Source of the DNA: Marsupella aquatica
Lineage: Eukaryota > Marchantiophyta
NCBI GenBank assembly: GCA_973895155.1
Contig: OZ316891.1
Location: forward strand, 30,876,001 to 30,940,000
Reading direction: 5' to 3'
DNA: 64,000 nt
Both the position numbers and the translations under genes were made by a program. This document shows, piece by piece, positions 24,776 to 36,228 of this stretch. The notes beneath the pieces are model-generated. The model worked only from the letters and a program-made list of their open reading frames with translations. It was not told the origin of the DNA and did no database searches. The first letter of the stretch is position 1, and every line of letters begins with the position of its first letter.

Positions 24776-24979
24776 CTCCCCCTTGATTGTATTATGGGAA
24801 TAATGCAAGCAATTTTATACTAGTTAAGTCCTCCAACAAAAATCTTAAGTATTTTACTTTGGTCTTATGTACAGGTGTTGCCTCATTAAAACCCTCTCAT
24901 ACTCGTGCGAGGGAAAGAGTACAACCACCTTTACAAATAAGAGTATAAAAGTTTATGACTTGAGAGTTAAGTGTTATGT

Positions 24980-25291
24980 TTAATCTTTGAGTTTTGATAG
25001 TCTTTGTAAACCTATGCCTTGACAATGAATATTCTGTAGTGCTGGAGTCAAGGCTTTTGTGAATAAATCTGCATGGTTGTCCTTGCTCGCAATTGTCTTC
25101 ACTTGAATGGTGTCGCCTTGTTGTTGATGGGTGAAGAAGAATTTTGGTGCAATGTGTTTGATGCGATCTCCTTTAATGAATCTTTTTGATACCTGGTCAA
25201 CACATGCTTGATTGTCTTTGAATAGTATAGTAGGTTCAGTTAGTGCTGGTAAGCCGCAATTTGTGTTAATATGATTAGTTATTCTTCTCAA
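24980..25291 (-). pseudogene. copia RNase H remnant
   Basis: C-terminal part of pol with ILFKDNQACVDQVS, DRIKHIAPKFFFTHQ and ASKDNHADLFTKAL, the usual copia RNase H end. It is separated from the RT remnant by stops and frame changes (25292-25676). Confidence 0.85.
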
Positions 25292-25676
25292 CCAAATGCA
25301 CTCTCTGCTAGCTTCATATAATGCAATAATTTCAGCTTGGTTAGAGGAAGTACAAGCTTGGTTAAGTTAAAATTTGTTTAGTGTTTTTCCAAGAGATAAT
25401 TGTACTACCATACAAAAATATATAACCAGTGTGTGATTTAGCATCGTCTGGGTCTGATAAATATCCAATGTCCGCATAGTCTGTTAAAGTTTTATCAGTG
25501 TTATTATGGAAATATAGTCCCATGTTAGTGGTTCCTTAAAGGTAATGCATTATTCATTTTATGTCATTCCAATGACGTATGGTAGGTTGTGCACTGTGTC
25601 TGGCTAGTAAGTTTATGGCGAAAAAAATGTTTGGTCTTGTCTAGTTAGCTAGAAACATCAGTGCTCCTATTGCTGA

Positions 25677-26084
25677 TCAATATGGTTTTTCAGGACCCAA
25701 CAATGGCTCGTTTTTGTTTCTCTTCCTAAATGCATCCTTGTCTCTGTCTAGAGATTGTACTTCCATAGGCAAAGTGAGAGGATGTGTCTTGTCCATATTG
25801 AATTGTTTGAGGATTTTGGTAGTGTAAGTACTCTGATGTAAAAGTATACCCTCAGGTAAGTGTTCAAATTGTAGGCCCAAACAATAATGGGTTTGGCCTA
25901 AATCTTTCATTTCAAACACACATTTTAGTATTTTGATGGTGTGTTGTAATAAGTTCATATGTCCAAATAGGTTGATGTCATCTACATAGATGACAATTAT
26001 CAAAAAATCAAAAAATCTGGGCATTTCATGGATAGTCTTAGAAACAAAAGGTCTAAGTATTAATTTGCCTTGAGAACATGTCAT
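25677..26084 (-). pseudogene. copia reverse transcriptase remnant
   Basis: 136-codon part of the RT domain. The catalytic YVDD box is present (FLIIVIYVDDINLFG), followed by FEMKDLGQTHYCLGL, as in plant copia RTs. The N-terminal RT half is missing, and the frame ends in the 25670 region. Confidence 0.85.
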
Positions 26085-26095
26085 GCATGATTTTT

Positions 26096-26293
26096 TTAGA
26101 TTCGTTGGCGTGTGTTTTGTTGTATTCCGTGGGTTACTCTCTTTATCTTTTGAAACATGGTCATACCAGGGTGTCCTAACCTAGTATGCCAAAGGTCATA
26201 TAGTGACATTTCATGTGTAGTGGAATGAAAAGCATTCAACCGTTTGACATAGAAACCCAACGGATATGCGAAAAGTATTTCTTTTATTTGCAT
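26096..26293 (-). pseudogene. GAG-pre-integrase remnant
   Basis: Short frame with LWHTRLGHPG, the conserved GAG-pre-integrase motif, that stops just before the reverse transcriptase remnant begins at 26084. The DDE integrase core expected here (about 200 codons) is absent, a clear internal deletion. Confidence 0.8.
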
Positions 26294-26308
26294 TCCATCA
26301 GAAGTATT

Positions 26309-26647
26309 CTATAAAATATGAATTACTTCCTGATTCTTGTTTGTACTGGTGTGAATATGGTATTCATTATCTCTAATGTCCTTGAAACTAATTAAGTTCC
26401 TCGTGGTATTAGGTGCATAGATGGCGGATTTAATGTGAATAGTGGTGCCCTGAGGTAATGTGATGGTAGCGGGTCCGTTACCTTCTTCTATCTTATTACT
26501 CCCCATAATAGTGGTCATATTCCTATGGGAGGGAGTAATGTGCATGAAATAATCCCTACATTTGAGTATAGTTTGGGATGTGCCACTATCTACTATAAAT
26601 GTCCTAATGTTATCCAAGGGTAAGGGTTCCCGTTGCTGTGCAATCAT
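26309..26647 (-). pseudogene. copia protease-like remnant
   Basis: Frame of about 112 codons with FIVDSGTSQTILK, the aspartic protease active-site region, and RNLISFKDI, the usual conserved segment before the integrase part. It is part of a once continuous gag-pol polyprotein that is now split by stops on both sides. Confidence 0.75.
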
Positions 26648-26773
26648 GTGAGTCTCAAGAATGCCCTTATCGTGAGTGTAGTTTTCTAGATGCTCATCCT
26701 GCTCTAGAAATATGTCATGTGTCTCTTAAGTGTTGTTATTTCTATTCTGCTGATATAACGCTACTAGGTGTGC

Positions 26774-27361
26774 AGGTATACAGCATAATTTCTGTGGATG
26801 CCCCTTGGCGCCGCATCAAAAACATTCTATGGGCCTTCTTGCATACTGTCATGAAGAGCTGCCCCGTTGGGCTGGCCTTCCAGGTCTTCCCGTTCCCCCA
26901 TGGGTGTACGTGAAGCTTGATCTTCCGCCTCCGTGGCTTCCTCTATTTTCGTAGCCAATGTCTCTCCCCGTGAAGTAGGAAGATCTTCCCCCTCCAAATG
27001 GTCTACCTCCTCTAAAGGGTGGTCTTCCTCGACCATTGCGGCTGAAACCGTCTCGTGGTCCTCCTCTGCTACGCGACGGCATGCCGAAGTTTGTCTCGGT
27101 AGTTGGAAGTGATGGTAGGGTTCCAGGGGGTCGCATCTTCAAGTTCTTTAGTAGAAATTCCTGATGTCTCTCAGCGAGTAACATGTGGGCTATAAGTTCA
27201 GAATATTTGGTAAACTTCATGTTTCTATAGTGTGATGACAGTATGATATTGCTCGAGTGAAACGTAGGTAGTGTTTTTTCTATTTGCTCTTCGTTATTGA
27301 CTAGTTGGCCGCACAGGGCCAACTGTGACGTTATTCGGAATAGTTCACTGTTATAGTTCAC
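26774..27361 (-). pseudogene. copia gag remnant
   Basis: Retrotransposon capsid protein. A 170-codon frame (27361-26849) starts after an upstream break and contains SELFRITSQLALCGQLV and ELIAHMLLAERHQEFLL, typical of plant copia gag, followed by an Arg/Gly-rich stretch (GRGRPPFRGGRPFGGG). Past a frame change, a CX2CX4HX4C zinc knuckle can be read near 26783-26824 (CGAKGHPQKLC), but the codon between its first two cysteines is TGA (26816-26818). Not functional. Confidence 0.8.
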
Positions 27362-27383
27362 GATGGATGTATGGTCTTGGACT

Positions 27384-27540
27384 CGTTAGGTCTAGGGTTG
27401 GGTCTAGAGTTTAGATTTAGGGCTAGGGTTAGTGTTTAGGTTTAGGTCTGTTGTTAGGTTTAGGTCTAATGTATATAATAATGTATTCAAGAAGTTTTCA
27501 AAAGTTTGATTGAATAGGTTTTAGGTTTAGGTTTAGTGCC
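27384..27540. repeat. Degenerate telomere-like tract (TTTAGGG variants)
   Basis: Many variants of TTAGG/TTTAGG (for example GTTTAGGTTTAGGTC, TAGGGCTAGGGTTAG) in the leader between the 5' LTR and gag of the copia element. Irregular spacing argues against recent telomere addition. Confidence 0.6.
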
Positions 27541-28308
27541 GCATGCAAGGTAAGTGTAAAGGTAGAGAAAGTGCATTTCTCTACGCACTTACATGTGCAT
27601 TTTTGGTTAAGTGCAACTTTTTCTTTGTAACTGAAATCTCTTTGACAAATTTGCACTTAAGGAGGGTGGTGCACTTAGCAACGGTTTCTCGACGTTTCCT
27701 CGACGTTTTTCGATTGAATGTTGTGGGATTTTGGTTTGGGGCGGCTGTGTGCTCTCGTTTGCCTCCTTCCAAGCTCCTCAACGATCTCTGCTGCAGCAAC
27801 AAAATTTACAGTCTCTCTCCTTTCCTTCGGTCCTTCCCTCTGATCACGTTGCTCTAGGTTGGCTGCCCTTTGCGTCATTTCTTTGGTCACTTCATTCTCT
27901 TTTTGTGGATGGTAATTGACTTCTCTTGTAATTAAGATTGATCATAGGTTTCATCTAATTCAAATCTCCTTCATCAAGTCTCCTCTCTTATCCCTCATGT
28001 TTGTCTGTCAGATGGGTCTTTGCTCTGCTCTTTCCATCTGATTGTAGTTCCCCCAACTCCTTTGTTGTTGAGATTGCTGCCCCTCAGACGTTTTCACATT
28101 AGTCTAAGTGCTTCAGGTTCTTCTTGCTCCATTATCGAGAATCACAATGCCTTGCTCCACTTCTGTCTGATTATCAATGATTGCCCGCAGGCCATTCCCT
28201 TCGGTCCTTTTGTGTTCTCTTCCTTCAATTTCCTGAAAGTTCTCTCAAGATCCTTATCAATTCTACATTGCCAATTTTGCTCCAAGCTGGTAGAAGGTGC
28301 TGATAATG

Positions 28309-28438
28309 TGTTATATGAAATTTTCAACTGAGTCACCAACTTCTCCCTATGAGGGATGTTTTATAGATAATAATAGGGATACAAAGTATACTACTAACCA
28401 TGGTTAGGTTAGGACTTAACTACAGTAATATGTTAACA
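28309..28438 (-). repeat. 5' LTR of the copia element
   Basis: 130 bp, read leftwards from TGTTAACATATT to CATATAACA, followed by the primer-binding-like sequence at about 28297-28308. Confidence 0.9.
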
Positions 28439-28443
28439 ATGTG

Positions 28444-29577
28444 CAAGTACGGGGACACCATTTTCACTCCATAAAGCCACTGAATGCAAAAATGACGTGT
28501 GCAAATTTCCAACCCGACGAGGCCCTGAGAGAAAAAAGTTGACAGCGGAAATCATGTTCGAGCCTGGCGAGGCAAGGCTGCAGACATGGATGAGTGATGA
28601 TGACTCGGAGCTTAGCAAAGGAGATACACGGAGTCTCGCCGCAGTTCAAAAGTGCCGATCAGCAGAAAGGCATTCTCGAGCACGTATGCAGAGATCCATC
28701 AACTGAGCTGCAAATTCGATTGATTGTCGCCTTGCTCAACAGCTGCAAGAGCAGAATGCTGAGAACGGGAACATGAATATCATCTGTCCACCCTGATCCT
28801 ACAACGCCGCGTAGTAACGATCTGTTCTCATAGCTCGAATGCATCCGGTGCTTCGGGAAGGAGAGGAGATTCACCTAGCAATCGGTGGGTCGGACGAAAC
28901 ATCGAAGAACGGAGTGGACGATGGCGGACTGTGGGATCCGAGTCTTACCATCGCGACAATTCAGCCGGCGATCTGGATAATGTCAGCGTCAATTCAAGTG
29001 CACCCTCGGCAAGGCCAGCATGCGGTTGATGGACACCTTCCATTCAGCATTGAGTCTTACCATCGCGACAATTCAGCGGGCGATCTGGATAATGTCAGCG
29101 TCAATTCAAGGGCACCCTCGGCAAGGCCAGCATGCGGTTAATGGACACCTTCCATTCAGCATTGACGTCTTACCCAGACCGCGACCGAGACCGAGAGCCA
29201 GCCGTAGATATCTGTCTCAGGAACCATTATCATCCAGAGAAGGCACACAACACTCTCAACCTCAGGAGAACTGCTCATGTACTCTGCATTCAGCTGGTAT
29301 CGATAGTCGTCACTCTTTAATCTTTGCGGGCTGTGGGAATAACCTCATAGGTGAAATGGTTATTGACAAAATATGAAGGTGAATTACAGTCTACAAAACA
29401 GGATACGATTCTCTCCGGGAACTCGATAGACACTACAAGTGACATGCTTTCATGATTGAATTAGTATTTACAGTCTACAACATAAGATACAATTCTCTCC
29501 GGAACTCGACGCACAAATTATCACTGGCGAGACTGGAATCGTTTGAAGCCAAGTCGACTGGGACATTAGAAGCCGGT
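28444..29577. other. Region with possible gene fragments and a 113-bp tandem duplication
   Basis: GC-richer than the neighbouring retrotransposon. One frame at 28594-28776 reads like coding sequence (ILEHVCRDPSTELQIRLIV). Another at about 28830-29030 reads GDLDNVSVNSSAPSARPACG. No family was recognised and no continuous model could be built. A 113-bp unit is tandemly duplicated at about 28939-29051 and 29052-29165, shifting frame between copies. Possibly a captured or decayed gene. Confidence 0.35.
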
Positions 29578-32500
29578 TCAGTAGCCTCGTATATGAGACA
29601 TGACTTTCTCTTTGACTTTCTTCACGACGCTTTCTTTTTTGTGTACAGGGAGCGGTAGGGGAAACTCCCTCATTAGAATCATTTGCTCCACTCTATCGTG
29701 CAGCTCAGCTATCTCCCTTTGCTTGGTCTCCTCAATCTCTGCCAACCACTGAAGCCAACCAAACATATCTGCCAGTTAACTTGATGAAAACTTCGTGAAA
29801 ACTAGATTAAAAAAGCAACACAATCCTACGATGGTCTATTAGATTGGCCCTCTGACTCTAATGCACACGTTTTCTGTTGATTGAGGAGGTTTCATTTGGC
29901 AGATTAGTCAGTGGTATTGTTTATTCTGCCTTAGTGCCAAGATTCTGAAGAGACTTTGTTTATATTGAGCAGGACTGAATAAGCAAGCTTACTCTATAAG
30001 GAACCTCGGCACTTTTTCGAGTACTCTTCAATCTCCTTTGATCTGTCCAGTTTGAATTAAAGCTTAGAAAAGGAAAGGAAATTTCAGCTACGGATATGAG
30101 CTGATCACCAACGCCCACTACCTCTAGGACTGCAGCCCAAGAACTAGATTTGGGACAAATCTATGATGCTGGTCAGCCCTGATTTCTTACTCTTTCAGCT
30201 TTTGTTTTTGCATCAGCCATAGCTTTTGTGTACTCCTCCTCTGCTGTTGCTCCCAAAGTAGCTGCTTTTGATTTAGCTTCTGCCAAGATTTTCTCCGCTT
30301 TGACCTGTGAATGATGAGCTGGGTCAACTTTGGGATAGTATATGTCCTTCCATAAATATCAGAGCTCAAACGTCATCGGTAAAAGGCATCCACAAATCCT
30401 AGTTACTGAAAGGCAACACCTCAAGATCAACAGGGAACTAGTACCTCTGCATTGTGGACCAGCAATTCAGCTCGAAGCTCCTCTTTCCTGAGATTCTCCA
30501 TTGCTTTTGATTCCTCTTGACGCCTTTGGGACTCTGCTTTAGCCTGCACGTATGAACATATCACCTGGTTGAAATTCTAGGACAAGGCCGTTCAGAGCCA
30601 TACAAAGGGGCTGACAATATCTATAAACTAAACTTTAGTCAGTTGCTTGCATCTTATAATAGTATCATTTTGTTCCGGGGAGTTGTGGAAGATGTGATCT
30701 GTCCAAATGATGACACAATCGTTGAATTGGAGCTATACACTCTAAGTACCTCTTGGAGTTGTGACGAAGTCAGAGCTTTACAAAAACTGTGGGTAGTGTT
30801 GGATCAGAGCTTTCTTAAATTTGAACCTGGCCTGATCAACCAATAGCTTGATTGCCAGCAATGGTGATTCAAGAACTCGACATTCAAAGGACGAAAGCTG
30901 TTGAGGTTGACGTTCAAAAGAAACCACTCTTTTTAACTTTGCTAACATGTCAACAGCGAGGTAGTCATAGAACAGAACGAAAGATAATTTGTCAAGTCTT
31001 GGAACAAAAGAAAGCATTTTTCATTCTTCTTAAAATCATGAAAACCAAAAATACTAACAAGCCAAAGTCGAATGATCATCAACTACTGCAGACAATTTTC
31101 TAAAGAGTGGCTTGTTTCAGTCACCATAGATTGAGGAAAAAACTCCCTTTTCCAACTTTAGAGCTGTACAACGTGTCAATGGGACTTAATGTCCGCAAGG
31201 ACCAAATCGCAGGATCCATGAAAGTTGCATACGAGATACACGAGAAAAGGAAGAAGACTAAGAGAAACAGTACTTACGTGCATTTTCTCTGCATAAGCCT
31301 CAGCCTTGCTTAGTTCAGCTTCCACATAGGCGTTTGCCTCTGTCATAACCCTGGATCGATGGGCATCTGCAAATGCCTCAGCCTTCGCGTTTGTGTGCTT
31401 CATCATACCAGCAGAAGAAGCTGACTTGGGTGTTTTCGGAGACTGAGGGGATAAGAAGTTTTCTGAATCAATAGGTGCATTGTTGACTGTGTAATCCAAA
31501 GTCCCATTTCCTATGGTCCACAGTTCCATCAACTTCTCTGGTCCTATTGGGTCTAGCTTGTCCTCACCTGCAGACCCTTCTGGAAATCAGTTCCCTCACA
31601 TTGGTGCAGCACTTGAGAATTTACAGATTTGCTGAATTAGATCCACATCATACATATTACGGTCGTCCTTAATTCCTTTGCCCTACATCAAGACTACTTC
31701 TTTTGGCAAAAGGGATCGTAGCTCACAGAGAGAAATATAAGAAAGGCAGATTCTATTGAACCGGCTCTAGCAGTGCAGTCTTTTTCATTCATTTTGTGCT
31801 CGTCATTGGTCTTGAATTTCAACGATATCTGAGCAACCATAATAAATATTTCTTACTAAGCAAAGACTAATGAAAGATAGTCATCCTCCCATTGTTTGCT
31901 ATGGCTGCCTATTGATGGGAGCAAACATTGAATATTCCACAATTTGCAGACCTTTAGATTCAACTTCTTGGTGCTCCACTTCTTGAAGGGACCATGCCCT
32001 TGTCGCGGTTGACGCAACTCCAGCCGCACTGTACTGAAGACCACTTACTGGGGCTGTTGCCGTGGAATCGTATGGGAAAAGGTCAGAATTGACCGGCGTT
32101 GGCATGCCATCAAAATTTCTTTCTGCCTTTTGACCGCTGCTGGATATCCACACTTGTTCTTTCAGCAGAGTAGGGAGGCTGCTGAGGGAAGCAGTGATGG
32201 TTTTGGCGAGCTCTTTGTCTCCATCGCCAGGAGTTAATGCAGATTTTGTATTTTGTCTTAAGGATTCTGCTAAATTCCTAGTCCGTGCTGTGACAGTAGC
32301 GACCCTGGTCAGCCCTGTGTCTATCAGACCTTTCGTGACAGATTTCTGTTCAGCTTCAGGAGTTCTCACGGTGGAGTAACGATCGAGCAAATCTTGAACC
32401 GACGTTGTCTTGTTCTTGTCCTCACTGACCACATCAGCATTTTTGGCGATACTACCGGCGTCAGGTTCTGCAATGCTGGGTAGTTTAGATGCAGCTGCAT

Positions 32501-33411
32501 CTGTCACATATTTGACAGCGGATACGGCAGAGTCTTTAACTGTCATAGCGCTCTCCGCAGCAACATGCTCAGCAGCAATGGCTTTCTCAGCTGCCCATTG
32601 GCCCCATGTCTTACCATCACCATCTGCGGGATGTGAATCATCGAACCTAGTCTTTGAAGTAAATCCGCCTCCAGTTTGATCAATCTCCCCTTCGCTCATT
32701 TTTCCGTCCTCGTCAGGGCCTGAATAGTGAGGTCGTGAATCGGGTTGCTCTACCCACAAGTCGTCGGGAATTTCTCCTCCGAGAATTTCAATTGCCGTCT
32801 TCCCTATTATCGTTTCTCTTAGCGCATCCGCTCCTTCCCATAACTGGGTTGTGAGCGGGGTTCGAGCTTCCGCCTTTGCCAGGCCCACTTCTGCATCACC
32901 TGACTTTGTGCTCTGACTGGAGGTCAATCCAAAGCGCTTGAAATCGAGATTCGATCTTACCTGAAGTCATGCAATTTACAATCTATGAGACAAAATTAGG
33001 CCGTTGGTCCTTGAATCAACCTTAAGGAGACCTTTTCCCTGCATTGAGAGACCATCAAGCTACACTTATTTCGGACACCTTTCCATTTTTCGAATCCAGT
33101 CCTAAATCCAAACCGGCCAACCAGGTCAGTTGTGCTTTCATGAGATGCCAATGTCTTATGCAGGTGCGCGCTACGCAACCATTCTTGTCAGACATGGATG
33201 CCTTTTTCTTGAGATTGCCGTAAGATAAATTTCCGCACATACCAATCACTTAAGGTTCTGTCTTAGAGGTAGAAAATATGAAATTCTTAGACAAGAATCC
33301 AGAACCAAGTGAACGTTAGTATGGCTGCACTCACTTTGCCGAGAAGACTTAAATGCTTCGGAATCTGAAGCTCTCTGCTTCCCAAGTCTACTCCGTCTGC
33401 TTGTTTGTTGT
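29578..33411 (-). CDS. Ala/Glu/Lys-rich coiled-coil protein, 5' end unresolved
   Basis: My exon model, 5' to 3': 33411-33335, 32960-31952, 31579-31278, 30543-30445, 30304-30191, 30035-30005 and 29738-29578 (stop). All joins are GT-AG and phases agree, giving about 598 codons. The central part (32960-31952) is low-complexity and acidic, with KTWGQWAAEKAIAAEHVAAE. The C-terminal third is long charged helix (AEAFADAHRSRVMTEANAYV, KAEKILAEAKSKAATLG, IEETKQREIAELHDRVEQMI), ending VKEKVMSHIRGY. No catalytic motif was found. Phase requires at least one more 5' exon, so the start is not given. Candidate upstream exons with hydrophobic stretches lie at 34200-34800. A membrane-shaping reticulon-like protein is one possibility, and a remorin-type coiled coil another. 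Family not recognised. The 31-nt exon is the weakest join. Confidence 0.65.
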
Positions 33412-34464
33412 CTGCCAACAGATGTCAGACTAATTAGGAATCAACATTTAGAACGTTGCCTCCCACCAGCGGTTTAAGAAACTCGGTTGTTAGACCTCAC
33501 TTGCCCACCATCGGACTGGCCCTTCTATGCTTTAGCTGACACCCTTGCTGTGTTTCTTACGGTCCTAAGCTTGATGCGTTTAGGGTTGAGGGTGCCTGGT
33601 GCTAGTGCACCCTATGTGTGTTTTTTATTGTTTTAAGTACAAATATCTTGCTCAAAATCTTTTGACAACCGTGATGTGTTTGAAGATGGAAGGATACCAT
33701 ACCAGGTGTTAGATACGGTAACTTGGAACAGGGCGAAATACTCTGCGCCATTTATTTCCACTTTCTTTTCTCTGTCTCCGTCTCTCACTCTCTCTCTCTC
33801 TCTCGCTCTGCAGATTCAAAATTGATATGCCCATGAATTTGGCATTCTTGAATTTCTAATGTCACTACAAAACGATGAGACCGATCTAAATGCACATAAA
33901 CACTTCTGTATTCTTTCCGAATGAGGATTCTGCAACATGGTATGCTCCGAGAACAACCTCTTCCACTGAATGCTGCAACTGTCTATTAGCACAGTAATTG
34001 CATTGGACCCAAATCACTCGAATCTCAGCAGTATGGATCTTTGGGAGGCAAGACAATCAAGAGAAGGGTGCATAAAATTTACGAAACGATCGAGAGAATA
34101 AAGAATTGTCGAAAATACAGCAACTATCCTGGATTACAGGAGCTGTGGACAGTATTTTCATCTCATTTTGATAACACTTCAAAACCGCTGAAACCGGAAG
34201 TATGTTACCAGAAATACGAAATATGAGGAGCAGCTACAGCAGCCATAAGAAAAGCACCTTACAGATTGCGAAAAACTTACAAGTGGCAACACACGTCGTC
34301 CCAATTCGTCTCACAATGCCAACAATGATTCACAATTTCGCGACGCTCCGGCGCTGGATCGGACCATCTTTAATTGGTTGGAAAGGAACTGGAAATCAAC
34401 GCAGCAACGACAGCAACTCACTGTACGATCAAAAATTGTAATTCCGCTGACGAGTTTTCTCTAA
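33412..34464. other. Spacer or introns upstream of the coiled-coil gene
   Basis: Holds a (CT)n microsatellite at about 33777-33809. On the minus strand a short hydrophobic segment, FLMAAVAAPHISYFW, lies at about 34210-34255 between AG and GT, and could be an exon of the coiled-coil gene. Otherwise unrecognised. Confidence 0.3.
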
Positions 34465-34625
34465 CAACACTGCATTCCTCGAGATGACGGCCGATGCGGG
34501 GCCACAACACGGAATGAAATCGCAACTAGTATACCGACTATGACGGCGGATGCATTCTTTCTTCTGAAAAGCAGCAGAGCGAGGGCTTCAAGAGCATCGC
34601 AACCAATCCGGGTTTGCTGTGGTGG
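34465..34625 (-). other. Candidate 5' exon with transmembrane-like segment
   Basis: Minus-strand open frame that reads DALEALALLLFRR then SAVIVGILVAISFRVV, a hydrophobic hairpin-like stretch. The pattern LLxxRxxxxSA resembles the first membrane segment of reticulon proteins (family knowledge, weak). A CTGTTACAG acceptor precedes it at about 34645. Further upstream a minus-strand ATG near 34798 begins MSRSPTPPDFQRRSPE and could be exon 1. Whether these join the gene at 29578-33411 is not settled. Confidence 0.3.
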
Positions 34626-34999
34626 GCTATCGATCTGTCCATACTGTAACAGACAAAACGAAGCAGGCTTCCAAGAACTCCGAAGCCGAAATGGTCCAAG
34701 AGGCAGACGACGCGTGTAAGACGAACCTAAAGGTGGCCCCAGGTTCGCGCTCCGGACTCCTCCTCTGGAAATCTGGCGGCGTGGGAGATCTTGACATGCG
34801 TCCCTCTGGCGCGCTTTCGTAGCAAATATCCAGCCTCATGAGGTGTCCTCTTCAAGGCGAGTGTTGCGTCGACACTTGGCGTCTAGGATGGATGATGATG
34901 CGGTAGACAGGATGTTTCTATTTTCCTTTCTTGGATGCTATCGTGAACTACACTATCCAGTGGGCACGCTTTTCGAAGAGAGGTATAACTATACTTGAC

Positions 35000-35280
35000 T
35001 ACTGTAGCTCTATATGTGTTGTATATAAACGACATTGTTAAAAAACAGACGAGTTGCCTAAGATGTAATTATTTGAGAAGTGTTGTGAAATAAAAAGATG
35101 CTGTTAAGAAAACAAAAATCATTTCACCAAAGGTATCTGTTATATGAAAAATATGGTCAACTAAAAAAATGTAGTTAACAAAAAAAAAGTGTTTTGCCAA
35201 AATGTTATGTGAAACATATCATCAAGTAAATTGATTTTATCAAGTAAAAAGACCTCATTAAGAAAAACGAAGAACAATGT
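35000..35280. repeat. Degenerate relatives of the 40530-41480 minisatellite
   Basis: AT-rich stretch with recurring AAAAAGATG, CAAGTAAA, GTTGTGAAATAAAAAGATG and CCAAAxATGTTATG words, like the decayed right part of the array at 40900-41480. Confidence 0.5.
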
Positions 35281-35841
35281 CTCAGATTGGGAAGGGCTAC
35301 AGTGCAAGAGAGGGCGGCAGCCTGTCAAAAGGTTTTTTCAGTGTGCCATATAAAGATAAATACACGCACAGTTACGACTCCCAAACTTCTTTTTTTCCAA
35401 AAAGTATCAAGTGAATGTTGCCACATTGCAGCCGTGCATTATATATATTTGATTTCTGACAATACTCAAATTGAGTTTAGGGAAGGGCAGTCAGTGGGAA
35501 GGCCAGGCCAGGCCAGAAGGTATTTAGGGCGCAAGGAAGGTTGTGAAGTCCAAGGATATGGTGAGGAAGCATTCCAGGCTGCCTTAGGCTATCTTGATCT
35601 GCGTTTGGATGATCCTCAGAGTGTTGCACACCTTATTTCATGTGATCTTGGATTTGGTTGAGCATGCTGAAGGCTACCTGCACCACTGCCTGCAGTCATT
35701 CATATCAGCTGGCCAGGGAATTTACATCCATGAACCAAGTGCTCCCGAAATCCCGACACTCACATTGGGTGAGCAGTCACAATTTCCATCATACACATTG
35801 GGGGAGCAGACAATTACACGGAAACTTGCAGCACAACCAAG

Positions 35842-36228
35842 GTAGAGTTCACAACGGCTGAAGCAGGGACAACCTCATATCTCCAAGGCTCAGGCCTAGA
35901 CTCTGGATTTAGGCTACCAGAAGAAATTGGCAGAGAGAGTCCAGGTCTTAGGCTAGCAGAACAAACTTGCAAAGGGGATGTAGAAGTCCACAACGTAGAC
36001 AGCCCGCCCTTGGCATGGATACTGGGCCTGAAGAAGAAATTCTATGCGATCCTTCATGGTTTCCAGCCAGGCATTTATAACACATTGGATGAATGTGAGA
36101 AACAAGTGTGGGGATATAGTAATTGCAAGTTTAATTTAATTCCTTCAAGACAGAGGCCAAAGGCAATACATTATATGGACAAGGGGAACACAAAAAGGGC
36201 TGCTTGGGGAAATCTGCAGAACATGTAG
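35842..36228 (+). pseudogene. RNase H1 N-terminal / viroplasmin-type domain relic
   Basis: The frame reads through from about 35842. The part at 36030-36190 encodes KKKFYAILHGFQPGIYNTL, then DECEKQVWGYSNCKF. This matches the hybrid-binding fold at the N-terminus of RNase H1 and of plant pararetrovirus viroplasmin: KFYAV, then GIY, an acidic and Cys turn, V.G, and an aromatic. The upstream part (EEIGRESPGLRLAEQTC) is not recognised. No RNase H catalytic domain follows; the frame ends at 36228. Further upstream, 35287-35845, frames are broken (ESPs such as QGYGEEAFQAALGYLDLRL in one and THWGE-type repeats in another). Most likely a fragment of a host or transposon gene. Confidence 0.5.

Larger units (their letters stand above)
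24644..28443 (-). mobile_element. Ty1/copia LTR retrotransposon, internally deleted and decayed
   Basis: Element 24649-28438 (3.8 kb), oriented leftwards. The 5' LTR is 28438-28309 and the 3' LTR 24775-24649 (about 130 and 127 bp), starting TGTTAACAT and ending AACA. The same 5-bp target duplication ATGTG flanks it at 24644-24648 and 28439-28443. A polypurine tract (AATCAAGGGGGAG, 24776-24788) abuts the 3' LTR. A primer-binding-like ATTATCAGCACC follows the 5' LTR. Gene order gag, protease, GAG-pre-integrase, RT, RNase H is copia-type. The integrase core is missing between 26096 and 26084, and frames are broken, so it is non-autonomous. Confidence 0.9.

Noticed and set aside
25292-25676. Possible intact pol between RT and RNase H
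   Set aside because: Stops and frame changes break this interval. Only remnants can be supported.
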